Notes under the pieces: model-generated
What the model was told of the DNA's origin: nothing
Seen by the model: only the letters and a program-made list of their open reading frames with translations
Database searches by the model: none
Part shown: positions 15,195 through 23,802 of the stretch, one piece after another
Layout: every line of letters starts with the position of its first letter
Numbering within the stretch: the first letter of the stretch is position 1
NCBI GenBank assembly: GCA_002422315.1
Contig: DIUJ01000082.1
Coordinates: forward strand, 1 to 28,812
DNA length: 28,812 nucleotides
Origin: Bacteroidetes bacterium UBA6161
GTDB taxonomy: Bacteria; Bacteroidota; Bacteroidia; NS11-12g; UBA955
Direction of reading: 5' to 3'
Position numbers and translations under genes: made by a program

Positions 15195-16415
15195 TTAACT
15201 ATTAATCAAAATTTTATACTCATCTAGTATCATTTTCGCTGCTTGTTCCCAGGTATATTTTTCCTTTATCTTTTGTTTGAAATTTTCTCCCATTTCAATT
15301 GCCTTTTGTGGGTTTTGTAAGGCAAATTGTAAGGCTTCATAAAGTGCTTCTGTCCCCGACTCTATGAGAATACCATCTTGCTTAGATACCATTACATCGC
15401 ATACTGGGCCATTGTTAGGTGCTATAACAAGTTTGCCCAGAATACCATATTCAAATATTTTGATGGGTGACCCATACCAATTCGAACCTGGCATAACAGT
15501 TATATCCATTTTTTGAATATAGGAAGGCACCTGAGCATGCGGTATTTTCCCCGTAAACTGTATGTTATCCTTAAATGGACTCTGGGCAATTGCAGATTGC
15601 AGATCCTGTAAAAGAGTCCCTCCTCCAACTATCAATAAATTAGCTTTTGCTCCGTTTGCTAGGCATTTTTCAAAAGCGGATAGCAAATCTTCTACGTGGT
15701 GGTGTGGCAATATAGATCCTACAAAACCTACAATTGGAAAAGAAGGGTCTTTAAAAGAAAGCGAGATTGATAGTGGGTCATTTGTTTTGCTTGTAAAATG
15801 CTCTATGTTTATCCTGTTTGGGGAAACATATATTTTTTCTGGATCTATGCAGTATTGTTTTACTAAAAACTCTTTAAGAACCGAAGATACCACGAAAATC
15901 GCATTGGCTGCTTGGTATTTCTTTTTTTCTTTTTTATGTCCAAGGCCTGTCCAAATACTAGAGCCTTCCATTTGGGTCATTTCTTGCACAAAAGGTGCAT
16001 TTACTTCTACAAAGTACGGTATATTGAATTCTTTACATGGCTTTACTGCACTGTCTTGAAGGTATTCTGATCGTTCATAAATTAAATCTGGTTTAAAACT
16101 TTGGATTCCTATTAGTAACTCTCTTTGTGCTTTTTTGTCGTGTTTTAACAATAAAAAGTCTTTTAAACTCACCCATATATATCTAGGAATTAACTTTTTA
16201 ATCCATTTTTTTATTCCTGTAGGACTAATTGCTTTGCCATCGGTGTATGGAACTTGTTCTAGGCTTGTTCCCCCTAATACTACAGGCAGTACCTCCGCTC
16301 CAAGTTCTCGAAGCGCTTCTATTGTTTCCCGCTGATGGGTAGCATATCCTACTTCTGTAACAATATCGTGGGTAGGATGGGGGGAATAAAACAAAATTCG
16401 CAACTTCTTTTCCAT
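15195..16415 (-). CDS. Glycosyltransferase family 4 (GT-B)
   Basis: Cytoplasmic, membrane-associated glycosyltransferase of the GT4 type, using a nucleotide-sugar donor to extend a lipid-linked glycan or similar acceptor; the specific sugar is not readable. The N-terminal Rossmann domain opens LRILFYSPHPTHD with a region for the acceptor (YATHQRETIEALRELGAEV). The C-terminal half has PIVGFVGSILPHHHVEDLLSAF, LLIVGGGTLLQDL and the donor-site ED/EX7E-like PGSNWYGSPIKIFEYGILGK. The 406-aa length is normal. The ATG at 16415 sits 4 bp from a TATTTTTG box, so the gene may have its own promoter despite lying 105 bp downstream of the TonB-domain gene on the same strand. Confidence 0.9.
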   Translation of the reverse strand: MEKKLRILFYSPHPTHDIVTEVGYATHQRETIEALRELGAEVLPVVLGGTSLEQVPYTDGKAISPTGIKKWIKKLIPRYIWVSLKDFLLLKHDKKAQRELLIGIQSFKPDLIYERSEYLQDSAVKPCKEFNIPYFVEVNAPFVQEMTQMEGSSIWTGLGHKKEKKKYQAANAIFVVSSVLKEFLVKQYCIDPEKIYVSPNRINIEHFTSKTNDPLSISLSFKDPSFPIVGFVGSILPHHHVEDLLSAFEKCLANGAKANLLIVGGGTLLQDLQSAIAQSPFKDNIQFTGKIPHAQVPSYIQKMDITVMPGSNWYGSPIKIFEYGILGKLVIAPNNGPVCDVMVSKQDGILIESGTEALYEALQFALQNPQKAIEMGENFKQKIKEKYTWEQAAKMILDEYKILINS

Positions 16416-16419
16416 GCGG

Positions 16420-16427
16420 CAAAAATA
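16420..16427 (-). promoter_or_regulatory. -7 box TATTTTTG abutting the GT4 start
   Basis: Exact TAnnTTTG on the minus strand, only 4 bp from the ATG at 16415. The -33 region at the expected distance is AT-rich without a TTTG. If functional, the transcript would be leaderless or nearly so. Confidence 0.45.
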
Positions 16428-16520
16428 GGTAAATAAATATAGTCTTATTAAGATTCACTTTGCTATGTTCTAGCGTAGATTGAACCCGAGAGAGTATGGG
16501 TTTTAGAAAAAATACGTATC

Positions 16521-17381
16521 TTATTGTACTACTACGGGCAGTACCATTTTCACAGCCACGTCCCTTCCTTTGATTTTGCCAGGTGTCCATTTGGGCATAC
16601 TTCTAATCACCCTTATAGCTTCTTCTTCCAAGCCATAGCCAAGATATCGACTTGCCGGAAGTATAGGTCTGACATCTGAGATACTCCCATCCTTAAGCAC
16701 TATAAATTCTATGATTACCCTTCCTTGTATGGAATATCTTTTTGCATCTTCTGTTTTTACAAAGTTCTTTTCTATGAAAGCGTTCATGGATTCCATCCCC
16801 CCTATAAACTCCGGCATAGTTTCCGCCACATCGTATACCTTTTCATTGTAGTTAATAGTAGTTGGTTCAGGGATAAGAGTAATATCAAACTCTTTAAGAT
16901 TTGGTATAGCCACATCCATTTCCGTATCTGTTATTTCAAAATCCTCTTGCATATCTATTTGAGCAACAAGAATTTCTATAGTGCTTTTTATTGTTTTATT
17001 GTTTCGCTTTGCAGCTTTCCAATGGCATGATTTTGAAAATTTTTTCTTTAGTTCTTCCGCGAATTTGGCATCTATAGTACTGTCTTTAAGTTCGTCACTA
17101 AAGTAATTCACTTTCTGTAAACTAGCCACCCCTTTTTCGGTTATATTTACTGTAAATAGAAAAATTTTCGGTTCTTTTATACTTGCAGGTATTACCACTT
17201 TTTGTATTGCTTGGGAAAGAATTTCAAAACTACAGTTCGGGTAAGCTACAGTATCTTCATTACCCCATTTTACTATTTCTATTAGTTCTAAATGGTTGTT
17301 TATTTTACTGTTGTCTTTTTGTGCCCAAGCAAAACAAGGAATAAGTAATAAAAAAAGGATGTAAGAAAAGGGTTTTCTCAT
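16521..17381 (-). CDS. Periplasmic protein with TonB C-terminal domain, possibly duplicated
   Basis: A 286-aa protein with an N-terminal signal peptide (1-20, ending CFAWA before Gln21) and a clear TonB-C domain at about 184-286: GGMESMNAFIEKNF, IQGRVIIEFIVLKDGSISDV (218-237) and MPKWTPGKIKGRDVAVKMVLPV (262-283). Residues ~60-141 look like a second, degenerate copy: FLFTVNITEKGVASLQKV aligns with the strand block and HWKAAKRNNKTIKSTIEILV (120-139) with the WTPGKIKGR block. It lacks the Pro-rich linker, and its cleavable-looking signal differs from the uncleaved anchor of classical TonB, so it may not be an energy transducer. It starts 20 bp after the metalloprotease gene and is probably co-transcribed with it. 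Confidence 0.85.
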   Translation of the reverse strand: MRKPFSYILFLLLIPCFAWAQKDNSKINNHLELIEIVKWGNEDTVAYPNCSFEILSQAIQKVVIPASIKEPKIFLFTVNITEKGVASLQKVNYFSDELKDSTIDAKFAEELKKKFSKSCHWKAAKRNNKTIKSTIEILVAQIDMQEDFEITDTEMDVAIPNLKEFDITLIPEPTTINYNEKVYDVAETMPEFIGGMESMNAFIEKNFVKTEDAKRYSIQGRVIIEFIVLKDGSISDVRPILPASRYLGYGLEEEAIRVIRSMPKWTPGKIKGRDVAVKMVLPVVVQ

Positions 17382-17401
17382 TGTGGATGTTTGAGATGAA
17401 A

Positions 17402-20113
17402 CTATTTTACTTCAAACTTTAGCACCTGTTTGTCTAGCTTAAAAAAGTAAAGACCCGGACTTAGCTTGGGTAAATTTATTTGAGTTTGGTGTTCAGAAAT
17501 TTTCCCGAAACTTATTACTCTTCCTTGAGGGTCTAAACATTCCCATTTTTCTCCTATACTTTGGCTTTCAAGAACAAAAGTACCGTTATTTGGATTTGGG
17601 TATAGTTTAAAAGAAACCTTTTCTGTGCTTTGAATAGAAGTAAAATCTGGAAGTGTTACACTTTTTACGGCTTCGTTGCATGCGTTCAAAGTAGTTAATT
17701 TAAGTTGTTTGCCACTAGGACTGGAAGCATAAGTATGGGTAGGATTGGTTTGGTTAGAGCTTTCCCCATCGCCAAAATCCCACATGTAACTTAGGTTGGA
17801 ACCAGAAGAAAGCGAGGTACAAAGTATGGTTTGGTTACCTAAATTCTCTACGCTAAAATCTGCTTCATTTGGAGTATCGTTTTTAATAAACACGGAATCA
17901 AAAACTGTTTGTATTCCCGCATTGGTTTGGAAAGTTGCAAAAACCACTTTGCTTCCACCACTAGAAAAACTAACACTATGCGGCCCTTCTCCTACAGCTG
18001 TTCCCGGAGTCGCACCGGCCCCAAATACCCATTGAATACCCAGAACTGTCTCGCTTTGGTTTTGGAAAAGTATACTTTGAGAAAGACATGCTGTATCGGT
18101 ATTTTTAGTAAAATCTGTACATACTAAATGAACGAACTGTGAGTCTACAACAGTCGCGCAAGAATTTGTGGCAGTGCTTTTTATCTTGTAGGTTCCTCCT
18201 TGCGGGAAAGCAAAGGAAGATTCTCTACCAGAAGAGTTACCCAATCCATCAAAATCCCAAGCATACGTAGTGCCGCTAATAGGAGCTGCAATACTAGTTT
18301 TATAAGAACATCCTCTGTCGTAAGTTGCCGTAAAAGCAGCAGATGGCCTAGGTAGTGTTTTTACAGTTACTGTTGCAGGTACTGATTTTACATCGCTAGT
18401 GGTGGTGGTAGAAACAGTTAAAGAAACGGTTTTATTTCCTCCAAATCCATAGAACACTTTGTGTGGGCCGGGTCCGGAGATTGAGGCTGGTACGGCACCG
18501 TTTCCAAAGGTCCAGTCCCATGACAAGATATTGCCTGTAGAAGTACTGGTATATATTACGGTGTCTCCTAAGCAGGGGTTGGTTTCCGAAACACTAAAGT
18601 TTGCACTAAGGGGCTCAAACCTGCAATTCCCAGGAGAAATTAATGACATAGGACCAAATCCACATACACTTTGAGTGCTATTTTGCATTACGTAGTTGCC
18701 GCATGCGGTATCGTTGCTTTGTAGCAATCTTTTAGAGGTATTGGGCCCAATGCTAAAATTCATTACATTAGCGGTATTGATAACATGGCCTAGCTGATGT
18801 CCGTGTCCTAGTTCGTGTAGCGCAACAGACTCAAAATCTGTTCTTCCGCCTGCTGGGGCCTGAGGTCCAAACTGCCAATTTACGGCCCTTTTAAATACAA
18901 TATCTAGCTCAGAAACATACCATTGCATGCCGTTGCCCTGTGCTGTACACCCATTGTACCAAGAGTAACATACCCCAAGGGTAGAACTAGGCAACCATCC
19001 TTTACTATCCCAAAACACCATGCTTTTGTTGTCTTTTAAATTGGTATCGTTTTGAATAAATCCAATGGTGTCCCAATTAATTAAGGTGTTGCAACGCCAA
19101 TTTTCTAGGGCTCTAATAAATGCAGATCTAGCTCTAGTGCTATCAAAAAACAATTTATCCCAAGTCCAGGAAATGCCGCCACCATTGTTGTTGTCTTTGT
19201 GAGAAATGGTATAGGTATTGTCTTGTCCAGTAAAAGCACTTTGAACGTTTAGGTGAGCATATCTTACCGTAATATTACTAGAACTTGTGCTTGTATTGGC
19301 AGAAGAATTTTGAACCCTTACTGCTCCTGTGCCTTCCCTGCGCAACACTTTTAGTTTAATTTCCGTATCGCTCCAGCTTATGTAATCACTTGGCAAAGCA
19401 TCTAAAAAGCTCGCACCTCCATCGTCTGCATTTCTAAATTGTACTTTTCCACTGCCCCTAGTGCTTCCAAATCCAGTCCCGGTAATTGTAAGTATAGAGT
19501 TGGTTCCTGCGGTAATATTTGTAGGTGTAAAAGAGGAAATTACAGGTGTGTTTCTTCTATTGCCTGTTGGTTCTTGAGGAACTTGTAGTATTACGCTATA
19601 GCTTCCTGTGTATTTGGAAAGCTCTGGATAAAAACTTGTAGATACATAACCCCACTGGTTTACTAGGTCAAAAGCTTTTTGGTTGTTTTCACTGTAATAA
19701 ATCATTCCCAAAGGGCCTGCCTTGCTATAATAGGTTTTACTTGCATGACTTGGAGCAGGCCAAGATACATTATGGGTTAGAAAGAATACTCCCATTTGCC
19801 CTATACTTGGTTCTAAGCCTGGGCTAACATCTAGTCTTTGTAAACCAACAGTACCACCCTCTGTGATTAATGTAATTTCTTGTTGTTCTACTTTACCTTT
19901 AAATAGTTTAAAAACTTGAAGGGTATAAGCAGTAAAAATAAAATTGGACTCTGAATTGAAATAGGATTCTTTGTTTTTTACAATAGCCTCTACAACTATA
20001 TCTGAGCTTTGCACTCTTTCGCTTAAAGGTACATTTACAATAGGGCAGCCAGCATTTAAGTTGTTGATTAAGAATCCCAAAAAGAAGGGAAGGAAAAGTA
20101 GTTTTCTTAGCAT
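17402..20113 (-). CDS. Secreted zinc metalloprotease with TIG and PKD-like domains and type A T9SS sorting domain
   Basis: A 903-aa predicted T9SS cargo. Signal peptide 1-21; an N-terminal region (~22-180) of unknown fold; a TIG/IPT domain (~189-285, PVISSFTPTNITAGTN and GTGFGSTRG); a matrixin-like metalloprotease domain with zinc motif HELGHGHQLGH (His433, Glu434, His437, His443) followed by a Met-turn candidate NVMN; then four PKD-like units with WTFGNG, WDFDGLG, WVFGAG and WDFGDGESSNQTNPTHTY; and a C-terminal type A sorting domain (~830-903) with FKLYPNPNNGTFVLES and LSPGLYFFKL. The third His is at the metzincin spacing, although the usual Gly of HExxHxxGxxH is replaced by Gln. It lies 27 bp after tilS and 20 bp before the TonB-domain gene. 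Activity is likely; the substrate is unknown. Confidence 0.92.
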   Translation of the reverse strand: MLRKLLFLPFFLGFLINNLNAGCPIVNVPLSERVQSSDIVVEAIVKNKESYFNSESNFIFTAYTLQVFKLFKGKVEQQEITLITEGGTVGLQRLDVSPGLEPSIGQMGVFFLTHNVSWPAPSHASKTYYSKAGPLGMIYYSENNQKAFDLVNQWGYVSTSFYPELSKYTGSYSVILQVPQEPTGNRRNTPVISSFTPTNITAGTNSILTITGTGFGSTRGSGKVQFRNADDGGASFLDALPSDYISWSDTEIKLKVLRREGTGAVRVQNSSANTSTSSSNITVRYAHLNVQSAFTGQDNTYTISHKDNNNGGGISWTWDKLFFDSTRARSAFIRALENWRCNTLINWDTIGFIQNDTNLKDNKSMVFWDSKGWLPSSTLGVCYSWYNGCTAQGNGMQWYVSELDIVFKRAVNWQFGPQAPAGGRTDFESVALHELGHGHQLGHVINTANVMNFSIGPNTSKRLLQSNDTACGNYVMQNSTQSVCGFGPMSLISPGNCRFEPLSANFSVSETNPCLGDTVIYTSTSTGNILSWDWTFGNGAVPASISGPGPHKVFYGFGGNKTVSLTVSTTTTSDVKSVPATVTVKTLPRPSAAFTATYDRGCSYKTSIAAPISGTTYAWDFDGLGNSSGRESSFAFPQGGTYKIKSTATNSCATVVDSQFVHLVCTDFTKNTDTACLSQSILFQNQSETVLGIQWVFGAGATPGTAVGEGPHSVSFSSGGSKVVFATFQTNAGIQTVFDSVFIKNDTPNEADFSVENLGNQTILCTSLSSGSNLSYMWDFGDGESSNQTNPTHTYASSPSGKQLKLTTLNACNEAVKSVTLPDFTSIQSTEKVSFKLYPNPNNGTFVLESQSIGEKWECLDPQGRVISFGKISEHQTQINLPKLSPGLYFFKLDKQVLKFEVK

Positions 20114-20140
20114 AGATTTATTTTTTTGTATCGTGTTTTG

Positions 20141-21454
20141 TTACAAGTTTAAAGTTTTTATGGAGAAAAGCAAAATATTATTTGGGTTGTCCTTTATAAT
20201 CCAATCAGGATTGGCTCTCAGTCCTGGTATCCAAAGCAGTTCTGAGGCTATATATACCAACGGATAGTGCCTTCTTTGCAGAACAGGAATTTTGCCTTCA
20301 CTAAACACATCACTTACTTTTTTATTACCCTTGCCTTTGCCCATGCTTATGTTTTCCCCACCTTTATAAAAACGGATATTTAAATTAGCGGCATCTTCCA
20401 AGGGGATTGCTATTTCGCTTTTAGAAACAACCGCTTTTAGGGTTTTTTCAAATTCCATAGAAAAATATGGATGGTTAAATATAAAGGGCTCTTCTGAGAT
20501 TGGAATTGGAGTTTCTTTAACCAAAGGGAAAGAGTCTGACTGTAAGAAAATTTTATGTTCAGAAAGGCATGCTTTCCAAGATTGTGCATGCCATATTTGG
20601 CCGCTTTGTGCTTTGGGATGGGCAGCCAACATGCTTTTACAGGATTCTCTATCAAAACCATAGCATTCTATTATTTTAAATAGTAGCAATTCGCTTTGTT
20701 CATATTCTCTTACTTTCAGAAGATTAATTGTGCCATGAGTACCCGACCTGCTTTCCCATAAATCGTTTTCTATTTTTTCTATCAATGACTTTTGCAGGGT
20801 TATTTCTTCTTGCACATATTTCCCTGAAGCTACAATATTTGTGATTGCTTGCTCGTGTATTTTTTCTAATTGTGGGAGCACATGGTGCCGAATAAAATTC
20901 CTGGAATAGGTATCTTTGGCATTGCTATAATCCTCTCTCCATTGCAAGTGATTTTCCATCGCATATTCCTCTATTTGTTTTCTTGTTGCAAACAACAAAG
21001 GCCTAAGAATATAACCATGATTTGTTAATCCCATAATCCCATGTACCCCTGTTTTGCGGGTCAGATTAAACAAGATAGTCTCTGCACTGTCGTTTTGGTG
21101 GTGTGCTGTTGCTATAAAATCCAGATTGTTTTTCTCTTTTTGTTCTTCAAAAAAGGAATACCGAATACTTCTAGCCTTTTCTTGAATAGATGTTTTGGAG
21201 TGAATTTGGGTTTGGAGAATTTGAATATCAAAACCAAATTCCGATGCTAGGTTTTTAACAAAATGCATGTCTCCTAGGCTATCCTCTCCTCTAAGGTTGT
21301 AGTTTACATGAAGTAAAAGCAGATTTTTATATCCACTTTGTATAAACAGATGCAGCAAACAAACAGAGTCTAGACCTCCACTTATGGCTAGGCCTATCTT
21401 GGCCTCTTTGGGTATGCTATGGTTAAATTCTGAAAAGGAATGCTGGAACACCAT
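20141..21454 (-). CDS. tilS: tRNA(Ile)-lysidine synthase
   Basis: Attaches lysine to C34 of the CAU-anticodon tRNA-Ile so that it reads AUA; essential in bacteria. The PP-loop ATP-binding motif SGGLDS is at 25-30 (IGLAISGGLDSVCLLHLF). The N-type ATPase domain continues through HVNYNLRGEDS and ATAHHQNDSAETILFNLTRKTG. A C-terminal TilS domain is present (INIRFYKGG-like block, then KKVSDVFSEGKIP and ASELLWIPGLR). The 437-aa length is normal. It is the first of a short-spaced minus-strand series (metalloprotease 27 bp downstream), an unusual partner for a housekeeping gene. Confidence 0.96.
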   Translation of the reverse strand: MVFQHSFSEFNHSIPKEAKIGLAISGGLDSVCLLHLFIQSGYKNLLLLHVNYNLRGEDSLGDMHFVKNLASEFGFDIQILQTQIHSKTSIQEKARSIRYSFFEEQKEKNNLDFIATAHHQNDSAETILFNLTRKTGVHGIMGLTNHGYILRPLLFATRKQIEEYAMENHLQWREDYSNAKDTYSRNFIRHHVLPQLEKIHEQAITNIVASGKYVQEEITLQKSLIEKIENDLWESRSGTHGTINLLKVREYEQSELLLFKIIECYGFDRESCKSMLAAHPKAQSGQIWHAQSWKACLSEHKIFLQSDSFPLVKETPIPISEEPFIFNHPYFSMEFEKTLKAVVSKSEIAIPLEDAANLNIRFYKGGENISMGKGKGNKKVSDVFSEGKIPVLQRRHYPLVYIASELLWIPGLRANPDWIIKDNPNNILLFSIKTLNL

Positions 21455-21598
21455 GCAAAGAAAAGTATTTTAATCCAATTCCATTGCTAGTAAGTAGGAA
21501 ACTTGTTGAAAATCCGCCAATAAATTGGAGACATGAAAAAATCCAAGCAATACAACAAATTTAATAAAAAGGGAACAAGATGCCGCTCGGGGCAATAA

Positions 21599-22675
21599 TT
21601 ATTCAAAAATCAGCTCAATATCTGCACTCATAGGAACAGATTGACAGGTTAGTACGTATCCTTCTGCTATTTCAGCATCGCTTAAGCCTTCTCTTTCCAG
21701 CATTTTTACTTCGCCTTTTAGCACTTTAGCTCTACAAGTAGTGCAAACCCCCACAGTACAAGAGTAAGGTGGTTGTAGGCCTGCTCTATTTGCAGCATCG
21801 AGTATTAATTCATTCTTTTTTGTATGGATTTCGCTGGTTTTGCCGTAAAGGGTTACCTTAATGTGTGATTCTCCTGCAAAAGCGGAAGGAGAGCCTTCTA
21901 GGGCTTCGGAATTGTTGCTACTTGTAGGTGCCGCAAAGTATTCTGTATGCACTTTGTTTTCTGGAATACCATAAGTTTTAAGCCCGTTTTTAACAACTTC
22001 CATCATTGGGGAAGGGCCGCAAATAAAATATTCGGCAGATCCAGATTGTATTCCGATTTTATGTTTCAGTATTTCACCTACTGTTTTTTCAGTTAAAAAA
22101 CCTTTTAAACCAAACCACATCATAGGTGCTTTGTCGTAAGAGTAGAAAATTTTGAATCTATTCTTATTCTCTTGCTCCATATTCTCCAGTTCTTTTTTAA
22201 AGATCACATCTTCCACAGAGCGATTGGCATATACTAAATAGATATTGGAAAGTGGTTCGGAGTGTAAAATAGTTTTTGCAATTCCCATAAGAGGAGTTAT
22301 GCCACTGCCACCACCAAACAGAATTATGGTTCTTTGCTTGGCTGCATCTGCTTCTATAAAAAACTTGCCATTTGGTGGCATCACTTGTATTTCGTCACCA
22401 GTTTTTACTTCTTTGTTTACATAGTTCGACATTTTGCCATTTTCCACTGCTTTTACAGTCACCGCAATGTAGTTGTCGGTAGTAGGCGAGGTGCAAAGGC
22501 TATAAGCACGCCTTACTTCTTCGCCTTGTATATTGGCTAAAAGTGTTAGGTATTGGCCTGCTTTGTATGCAAAAACTTCTTTCATTTCTGCATTTAGGTT
22601 AAATTTTAGTGTAACAGCTAAATCGGTTTCGCGAATTACTTCGCTTATTTTTAGGGTATAAAATCCGTTGTTCAT
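21599..22675 (-). CDS. FAD/NADPH- and 2Fe-2S-dependent oxidoreductase (PaaE/ferredoxin-reductase family)
   Basis: Electron-transfer reductase passing electrons from NAD(P)H through FAD to a 2Fe-2S ferredoxin domain. The FAD domain shows RRAYSLCTSP (55-64), the NAD(P)H domain GGGSGITPLMG (121-131) and YFICGPSPMM (216-225), and the C-terminal plant-type ferredoxin domain carries Cys306, Cys311, Cys314 and Cys344 in the CxxxxCxxC...C pattern. The 358-aa length matches PaaE, the reductase of phenylacetyl-CoA epoxidase, but no paaABCD genes lie nearby, so a different partner (for example a desaturase or hydroxylase) is equally possible. It starts 3 bp after asd and is surely co-transcribed with it. 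Confidence 0.9.
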   Translation of the reverse strand: MNNGFYTLKISEVIRETDLAVTLKFNLNAEMKEVFAYKAGQYLTLLANIQGEEVRRAYSLCTSPTTDNYIAVTVKAVENGKMSNYVNKEVKTGDEIQVMPPNGKFFIEADAAKQRTIILFGGGSGITPLMGIAKTILHSEPLSNIYLVYANRSVEDVIFKKELENMEQENKNRFKIFYSYDKAPMMWFGLKGFLTEKTVGEILKHKIGIQSGSAEYFICGPSPMMEVVKNGLKTYGIPENKVHTEYFAAPTSSNNSEALEGSPSAFAGESHIKVTLYGKTSEIHTKKNELILDAANRAGLQPPYSCTVGVCTTCRAKVLKGEVKMLEREGLSDAEIAEGYVLTCQSVPMSADIELIFE

Positions 22676-22678
22676 TTC

Positions 22679-23671
22679 TTAAATTAAATTGTTTTGTATC
22701 AAAAATTCTGCTATTTGTACGGCGTTTGTTGCAGCGCCCTTTCTTAGATTATCAGAAACAATCCAAGCATTGAAAGTGTTTGCTTGGCTGAAATCTTTTC
22801 TTATTCTTCCTACCCATACCCAGTCGTTATTGTGTGCATCTATTGGCATAGGGTATTCTTGTTTTGCAGGGTTGTCTTTGATTTTTACTCCTGCTTGATT
22901 TTCCATCAGACTTTTTATTTGTCCTATTTCAAAACTTTGAAGAGTTTCTACATTTACCGATTCGCTATGGCCGCCCATTACAGGAATACGAACGGTAGTA
23001 GAGGTTATTTGTATGTTTTGGTCATTTAGAATTTTTCTAGTTTCATTCACCATTTTCATTTCTTCCTTGGTATAGTCATTGTCTAAAAAAACATCTATTT
23101 GAGGAATTACGTTTAGGTCTATAGTATGGGCATAGGCCTTGTCTTCTACCGCTAAGCCATTTCTTTCGTTCATTAATTGGTTCACCGCCTTTACTCCTGT
23201 GCCAGTTACCGACTGATAAGTAGAAACTACAATGCGTTTTATGCCAAGTTGTTTATGAATTGGGGCAAGCGCCAAAACCATTTGAATGGTACTACAGTTA
23301 GGGTTGGCTATAATTTTATCGCTGGGCTTTAAGGAGGAGGCATTTATTTCTGGTACCACAAGAGGGATTCCCTCTTTCATTCGCCAAGCTGAGCTGTTGT
23401 CTATTACAGTACAGCCTGCTTCTGCAAATTTAGGTGCCCACTCTAGAGAAGTGTCTCCACCTGCGGAAAACAATGCAATTGCAGGTTGCATAGCTATGGC
23501 TTCGCTTGCCGTAACCACTTTATATTCTTTATTTTTATAAAAAATACTTTTCCCTTTAGACTTTTCGGAAGCTACTGGTATAAGTGTACTTACAGGAAAT
23601 CCTCTTTCTTCTAAGATTTCTAACATTTTTGTGCCAACTAAGCCCGTGGCTCCTACAACAGCAATTTTCAT
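22679..23671 (-). CDS. asd: Aspartate-semialdehyde dehydrogenase
   Basis: Reduces aspartyl-4-phosphate to aspartate semialdehyde with NADPH, the step after aspartokinase in lysine/threonine/methionine and diaminopimelate synthesis. The nucleotide-binding loop is GATGLVG (7-13), the catalytic Cys is Cys126 in NPNCST, and the RIPVMGGHSESVNVET block supplies the substrate-binding Arg and catalytic His. The length is 330 aa, normal for the family. A TACTTTTG promoter box lies 28 bp upstream of the ATG. It leads a bicistron with the ferredoxin-reductase-like gene. Confidence 0.96.
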   Translation of the reverse strand: MKIAVVGATGLVGTKMLEILEERGFPVSTLIPVASEKSKGKSIFYKNKEYKVVTASEAIAMQPAIALFSAGGDTSLEWAPKFAEAGCTVIDNSSAWRMKEGIPLVVPEINASSLKPSDKIIANPNCSTIQMVLALAPIHKQLGIKRIVVSTYQSVTGTGVKAVNQLMNERNGLAVEDKAYAHTIDLNVIPQIDVFLDNDYTKEEMKMVNETRKILNDQNIQITSTTVRIPVMGGHSESVNVETLQSFEIGQIKSLMENQAGVKIKDNPAKQEYPMPIDAHNNDWVWVGRIRKDFSQANTFNAWIVSDNLRKGAATNAVQIAEFLIQNNLI

Positions 23672-23699
23672 TTACAGGTGTTTATGTGAAATAGAGCTG

Positions 23700-23731
23700 C
23701 AAAAGTACGGATTTTATAGCGTCATTTCACA
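23700..23731 (-). promoter_or_regulatory. Promoter of asd
   Basis: On the minus strand TGTG (23731-23728, one mismatch to TTTG), a 20-bp spacer, then TACTTTTG (23707-23700), an exact TAnnTTTG, 28 bp before the asd ATG. Confidence 0.55.
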
Positions 23732-23758
23732 ATAGAATGTGATAGTATTCTTAATTGC

Positions 23759-23787
23759 ATATGGAATTATTAGTAGTATATGGAATT
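23759..23787. repeat. Two direct ATATGGAATT repeats upstream of the asd promoter
   Basis: Exact 10-bp copies at 23759-23768 and 23778-23787, 19 bp apart (close to two helical turns), about 30 bp upstream of the asd -33 region and just after the end of the next gene. They could be paired regulator half-sites or chance in AT-rich DNA. Confidence 0.35.
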
Positions 23788-23802
23788 TTCTAATATAGTG
23801 TG

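Noticed and set aside
16521..17381. Canonical TonB energy transducer with ExbB/ExbD
   Set aside because: No Pro-rich linker or uncleaved anchor, and no exbB or exbD in the neighbourhood.
21583..21598. TGCC/GGCA hairpin downstream of the ferredoxin-reductase-like gene
   Set aside because: Only four base pairs; the T-run on the minus strand is about 10 bp beyond it.
21599..22675. Phenylacetate degradation gene paaE
   Set aside because: The domain order matches PaaE, but no other paa genes are present and the gene is coupled to asd, so the pathway name is not justified.
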